Below are positions 5,979 to 8,788 of a stretch of DNA of 8,788 bases, piece by piece. The DNA comes from Parvularculaceae bacterium (GTDB taxonomy: Bacteria; Pseudomonadota; Alphaproteobacteria; Caulobacterales; Parvularculaceae): assembly GCA_004213235.1 (NCBI GenBank), contig SHAI01000101.1:1-8788 (forward strand). The letters are read 5' to 3'. The position numbers and the translations under genes are program-made. The first letter of the stretch is position 1, and each line of letters starts with the position of its first letter. The notes beneath the pieces were generated by a model. It was not told the DNA's origin, made no database searches, and saw only the letters and a program-made list of their open reading frames with translations.

Positions 5979-5980
5979 TT

Positions 5981-6132
5981 TGCCGCTGCCCGGCGCGTTA
6001 GGACCACATTCCCCGGGGCCTTACATTTCTGAATGGGAGCCGCCTCTGCCTTAGGCCGTGGCTTTTGACACGTGGCACCCACCTGGTCCTTAGGGTCCAG
6101 GGCGAATTAGGAGTCCGACGGCCAGGGCGGCG
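5981..6132 (+). ncRNA. ssrS: 6S RNA
   Basis: 6S RNA binds the sigma70 RNA polymerase holoenzyme by mimicking an open promoter. Evidence is position plus sequence. It lies directly upstream of the 5-formyltetrahydrofolate cyclo-ligase gene, the linkage seen across proteobacteria. The outer ends pair (TGCCGC at 5981-5986 with GCGGCG at 6127-6132). The 3' half contains CACCTGG, loop, GGTCCAGGG (hairpin 6082-6101), closely paralleling the E. coli 6S segment with ACCTTGAACC and GGGTTCAAGGG. The 5' half has the TTCCCC segment, and GGGAG at 6035-6039 can pair back to it. The length of about 152 fits alphaproteobacterial 6S RNAs. Ends are approximate to within about ten bases. No protein-coding frame with support covers this stretch. 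Confidence 0.82.
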
Positions 6133-6172
6133 CTTGCTTTCATCAAGCCCTTCACCAAAATGAAGTTCAACA

Positions 6173-6790
6173 ATGGGTCTCACATTACCGATGCCAAACA
6201 TCCCCTTTCTGGATAAGAAATCGGTCGTGCGCGCGCAATTGAAAACGGAACGCAAGGCCGCAGCGGCCGCCCGACCAGATGCAGGTCGTCATGCGGCGCG
6301 AAACTTCATGGCGAACATCCCGTTTACGGACGACATGACGGTTGCGCTTTACTATCCCAAGGGCGATGAGCTTGACACAACCCCCTTGCTGGAGGCGTTA
6401 CTTGATCGCGGCTGCAAAATCGCACTCCCGATCACGCCCGCAACTCGCGCGCCCCTGGAATTCAAACAGTTTTCGCCAGGCGACCCCTTAGAACAGGGGC
6501 GCCACGGCATCCTCTGCCCTGAACAAAGCGCGCCATCAGCACACCCGAACATTATTGTCACGCCGTTGCTGGGGTTTTCGCGCAAAGGCGATCGGCTGGG
6601 CTATGGTGGCGGATATTATGACCGGACGCTTGAGGCAATCCGGGCTGGCGCGCCAGTCCTCGCCGTGGGGTACGGATTTGGCGCTCAGGAAGTTGACGCC
6701 TTCCCAACAAACGCGCATGACCAACCCCTTGATTGGGTTGTCACAGAACGCGCGGCGGTAAAATTTACGCCGCCGCCTGGCAGTGGGTAA
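6173..6790 (+). CDS. fau: 5-formyltetrahydrofolate cyclo-ligase
   Basis: ATP-dependent enzyme (methenyltetrahydrofolate synthetase, YgfA/Fau) that recycles 5-formyl-THF to 5,10-methenyl-THF in one-carbon metabolism. Length is 205 residues, the normal size. Family features are the basic N-terminal helix KKSVVRAQLKTERKAAAAARP, the ALYYPKGDELDTTPLLEAL strand-helix, and the nucleotide-binding signature GYGGGYYDR at 143-151. The C-terminus VVTERAAVKF is also typical (commonly TE...V). The start at 6173 gives MGLTLPMPNIPF; an in-frame ATG at 6191 is an alternative, and neither has a strong ribosome-binding site. The gene begins about 40 bases after the 6S RNA; both may come from one transcript from which 6S is processed, as known in other proteobacteria. 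The YmdB-like gene follows after 36 bp. Confidence 0.95.
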   Translation: MGLTLPMPNIPFLDKKSVVRAQLKTERKAAAAARPDAGRHAARNFMANIPFTDDMTVALYYPKGDELDTTPLLEALLDRGCKIALPITPATRAPLEFKQFSPGDPLEQGRHGILCPEQSAPSAHPNIIVTPLLGFSRKGDRLGYGGGYYDRTLEAIRAGAPVLAVGYGFGAQEVDAFPTNAHDQPLDWVVTERAAVKFTPPPGSG

Positions 6791-6826
6791 CATCCCGTAA
6801 AACTTGATTGGTGAAAGGCGTTTTTC

Positions 6827-7648
6827 ATGCGCATTGCTCTTCTTGGCGATATTGTCGGCCGTACCGGGCGCACGGCAGTTTGCGAGCAATTACCGCGCTT
6901 GCGGCGTCGGTTAAAACTCGATTTTGTGGTTGTGAATGCTGAAAATGCGGCAGGCGGTTTCGGCGTCACCCCGTCAATCTGCGACGCGCTGTTTGATGCC
7001 GGTGCCGATGTTCTGACCACCGGTAACCATGCCTTTGACCAGCGCGACAAACTTGATCTGTTCGACGCAGAACGTCGCTTGCTTCGCCCGCTCAACTTTC
7101 CTGAGGGCAATCCTGGCCGAGGAAGCACCCTGGTGCAGACCGCGAATGGCGAAAACGTTCTTGTGGTCAATTTACAAGGTCAGCGGGGCATGCCGCCAAC
7201 CGATGACCCGTGTGCGGCAATTGATCGTGAACTTGACGGCGTTGTCCTCGGCCGGGAGGCGGACGCCGTGCTCGTCGACTTTCACGCCGAAGCGACGTCA
7301 GAAAAATACGCCCTTGGACATTACCTTGCCGGCCGCGTGACGGCGGTGGTGGGCACCCATACCCATGTGCCAACCGCAGACCATCATGTCATGCGCGGCG
7401 GCACGGCCTATATGACCGATCTTGGCATGTGCGGCGATTATGACAGCGTCATTGGCATGGAAAAGACCGAGCCGGTTCAACGCTTTCAAACCAAAATGAA
7501 TATGGGCCGGTTGAACCCGGCAACGGGTGACGCAACCGTGTGCGGATTATTTGTTGAAACCGATGCAACAGGACGGGCAATCAAGGCCGCGCCAATCCGC
7601 CTAGGCGGCGCGCTTGATGACATCCTGCCAGATGTAAATACACCGTAA
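6827..7648 (+). CDS. YmdB-type metallophosphoesterase (TIGR00282 family)
   Basis: Cytoplasmic dinuclear-metal phosphodiesterase of 273 residues. Bacillus YmdB, the best-studied member, hydrolyses 2',3'-cyclic AMP and influences biofilm and RNA turnover; the role in alphaproteobacteria is not established. Metal-site residues are visible: Asp8 (LLGDIVGRTGR), Glu39 and Asn40 (VNAENAAGG), Asn67 and His68 (TTGNHAFD), His153 (DFHAEATSEK), and His178 and His180 (GTHTHVPTAD). The conserved C-terminal block GTAYMTDLGMCGDYDSVIGM is complete. The start at 6827 has GAAAGG about ten bases upstream. Spacing of 36 bp from fau suggests an operon. No terminator is evident before the 249-bp gap to yebC. Confidence 0.94.
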   Translation: MRIALLGDIVGRTGRTAVCEQLPRLRRRLKLDFVVVNAENAAGGFGVTPSICDALFDAGADVLTTGNHAFDQRDKLDLFDAERRLLRPLNFPEGNPGRGSTLVQTANGENVLVVNLQGQRGMPPTDDPCAAIDRELDGVVLGREADAVLVDFHAEATSEKYALGHYLAGRVTAVVGTHTHVPTADHHVMRGGTAYMTDLGMCGDYDSVIGMEKTEPVQRFQTKMNMGRLNPATGDATVCGLFVETDATGRAIKAAPIRLGGALDDILPDVNTP

Positions 7649-7897
7649 CGGCGTCACGGCATGGATATATAACAAAAAGGCGGTGCAGCCTGTAGCCGCG
7701 GGATATCGACCGCAGACCAGCGACAACACACGCCCGGATCATCTACTTATCAGCATAACTAGGCGAAATGTCCGTCAAAGCGACTTGATCCAGCGCCCCA
7801 CCCCGGGCTAAAGCCGCATGGTCACATCTCGTGACACAAATTACCCGGCGGGCCACGAATAGCCGGTCAAAAAAAGCGTAATTCAGGAAGTTTTCTT
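7649..7897. other. 249-bp intergenic region before yebC
   Basis: No gene is supported here. The region contains a possible weak promoter for yebC (TTGATC at 7785-7790 and an AT-containing TAAAG about 18 bases later) and a small perfect inverted repeat, GTCAC, five-base loop, GTGAC, near 7821-7835. Neither is strong. The yebC ribosome-binding site AGGAAG is at the right-hand end. Confidence 0.4.
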
Positions 7898-8644
7898 ATG
7901 GCAGGCCACAGTAAATGGGCGAACATCCAGCACCGCAAGGGACGCCAGGACGCCAAGCGCTCAAAATTATTTTCCAAGCTTTCCAAGGAAATCACGGTGG
8001 CCGCCAAAATGGGCGCGCCGGATCCTGAGTTTAATCCCCGCCTGCGCCTGGCCATCCAGGCGGCCAAGGCCCAGTCAGTGCCAAAGGATAATATCGAGCG
8101 GGCAATCAAAAAGTCGACGTCCGCCGACGAAGCAAACTTTGAGGAAATCCGGTATGAAGGGTTCGGCCCTGAAGGGGTCGGGGTCATCGTTGAGGTTCTG
8201 ACAGATAACCGGAATCGCGCGGCGAGCGAAGTGCGAACGGGTTTTTCTAAAAATGGTGGCAATCTCGGCGAAACGGGGTCAGTCGCGTTCATGTTTGATC
8301 GTGTGGGTGCCATCGAGTACCCGGCCGACAAGGGCGATGAAGAAACGATTCTGGAAGCGGCGATCGACGCGGGCGCTGAGGACGTTGAATCTGCTGAGGA
8401 TGGCCACACGATTTACACAGCCGCGGATATGTTGGCCGAAGTGGCGACGGCGTTAGAAGCGGTGTTTGGCGAAGCGACCGGGGCAAAATTGATTTGGAAA
8501 CCCCAAAACACAGTCCCCGTCACCGGCGACAAAGTCGCCACCATGCTGAAACTGATGGACGCACTGGACGATTGCGACGACGTTCAGGACGTTTACGCCA
8601 ATTTCGACATCTCTGACGACGACCTTGCGCAGCACGCCCCTTAA
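7898..8644 (+). CDS. yebC: YebC/PmpR (TACO1) family protein
   Basis: Widely conserved cytoplasmic protein of 248 residues, the normal family length. It begins MAGHSKWANIQHRKGRQDAKR, the invariant YebC N-terminus, followed by KLSKEITVAAKMG and the central VPKDNIERAIKK signature; the GFGPEGVGVIVEVLTDNRNR and NGGNLGETGSVAFMFDR blocks are intact. Members have been described both as DNA-binding regulators (PmpR) and, more recently, as ribosome-associated factors helping translation of proline-rich stretches, so the mechanism should not be fixed as transcriptional. The start at 7898 has AGGAAG at good distance. In alphaproteobacteria ruvC commonly follows, but it would lie beyond the window. Confidence 0.97.
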   Translation: MAGHSKWANIQHRKGRQDAKRSKLFSKLSKEITVAAKMGAPDPEFNPRLRLAIQAAKAQSVPKDNIERAIKKSTSADEANFEEIRYEGFGPEGVGVIVEVLTDNRNRAASEVRTGFSKNGGNLGETGSVAFMFDRVGAIEYPADKGDEETILEAAIDAGAEDVESAEDGHTIYTAADMLAEVATALEAVFGEATGAKLIWKPQNTVPVTGDKVATMLKLMDALDDCDDVQDVYANFDISDDDLAQHAP

Positions 8645-8788
8645 AGCAGTTCCGCAAGGGCGCGCGTAGGTCCATTTTTAAAAAACCTGAACGCCGCCGC
8701 CGCAAAGCCAGCCGGGCGCGTTGCGCCTCACCCTCGAACAACAACGGCGCTATTTCCATTGCTGGTCGACGAAAGAATTGGGAGATGA

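Noticed and set aside
7867..8409. Open frame of 180 codons on the minus strand opposite yebC
   Set aside because: It is long only because it mirrors the codon bias of yebC; the Ser/Arg-rich translation shows no domain.
8645..8788. Start of a further gene (ruvC expected) or a terminator after yebC
   Set aside because: No ATG occurs on the plus strand before 8785, where the Shine-Dalgarno-like GGGAG is too close to that ATG. The small GGCGC/GCGCC hairpin at 8715-8727 has no T-tract, so nothing is called in these 144 bases.

Overview
The window looks like ordinary chromosome from an alphaproteobacterium. The evidence is the gene order 6S RNA, 5-formyltetrahydrofolate cyclo-ligase, YmdB-type phosphodiesterase, yebC, together with the protein types: a short-form QueE with a C-x14-C-x2-C cluster motif, a single-subunit bacterial HPPD, and a zeta-class maleylacetoacetate isomerase. 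I see no mobile element, prophage, CRISPR array, tRNA or rRNA. The genus cannot be named from the sequence alone.

Left block (1-2323, all on the minus strand). Reading right to left: a gamma-class carbonic-anhydrase-like protein, a small VOC/glyoxalase-fold protein with a good sigma70-type promoter, then queC and queE. The last two are neighbouring steps of preQ0/queuosine biosynthesis, and queE runs off the left edge. queC and queE are separated by a 12-bp tandem repeat that carries Shine-Dalgarno-like cores.

Central block (2480-5898): tyrosine/4-hydroxyphenylpyruvate catabolism. maiA (minus) and hppD (plus) are divergent. Their shared 189-bp intergenic region holds a perfect 20-bp palindrome next to four tandem 11-bp units. 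hppD is followed at 24 bp by a MarR-family regulator, which overlaps or abuts a gene for a lipoprotein-like alpha/beta hydrolase. The simplest model is a local autoregulated unit in which the MarR protein binds the palindrome. The MarR gene is unusual: an in-frame 15-bp tandem repeat inserts about 20 residues into its winged-helix domain. hmgA (homogentisate dioxygenase) and fah (fumarylacetoacetase), which supply the steps between HPPD and MaiA and after MaiA, are not in the window.

Right block (about 5981-8644, plus strand): 6S RNA, fau/ygfA, a YmdB-like metallophosphoesterase and yebC. The last 144 bases hold no gene I can support.

Three separate short tandem arrays (12 bp, 11 bp, 15 bp), two in control regions and one in a regulator's DNA-binding domain, are the most distinctive feature. 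Nothing here amounts to a clearly new system. The best leads are the regulator with a repeat-expanded DNA-binding domain, its putative operator with adjoining repeats, and the repeat in front of queE.
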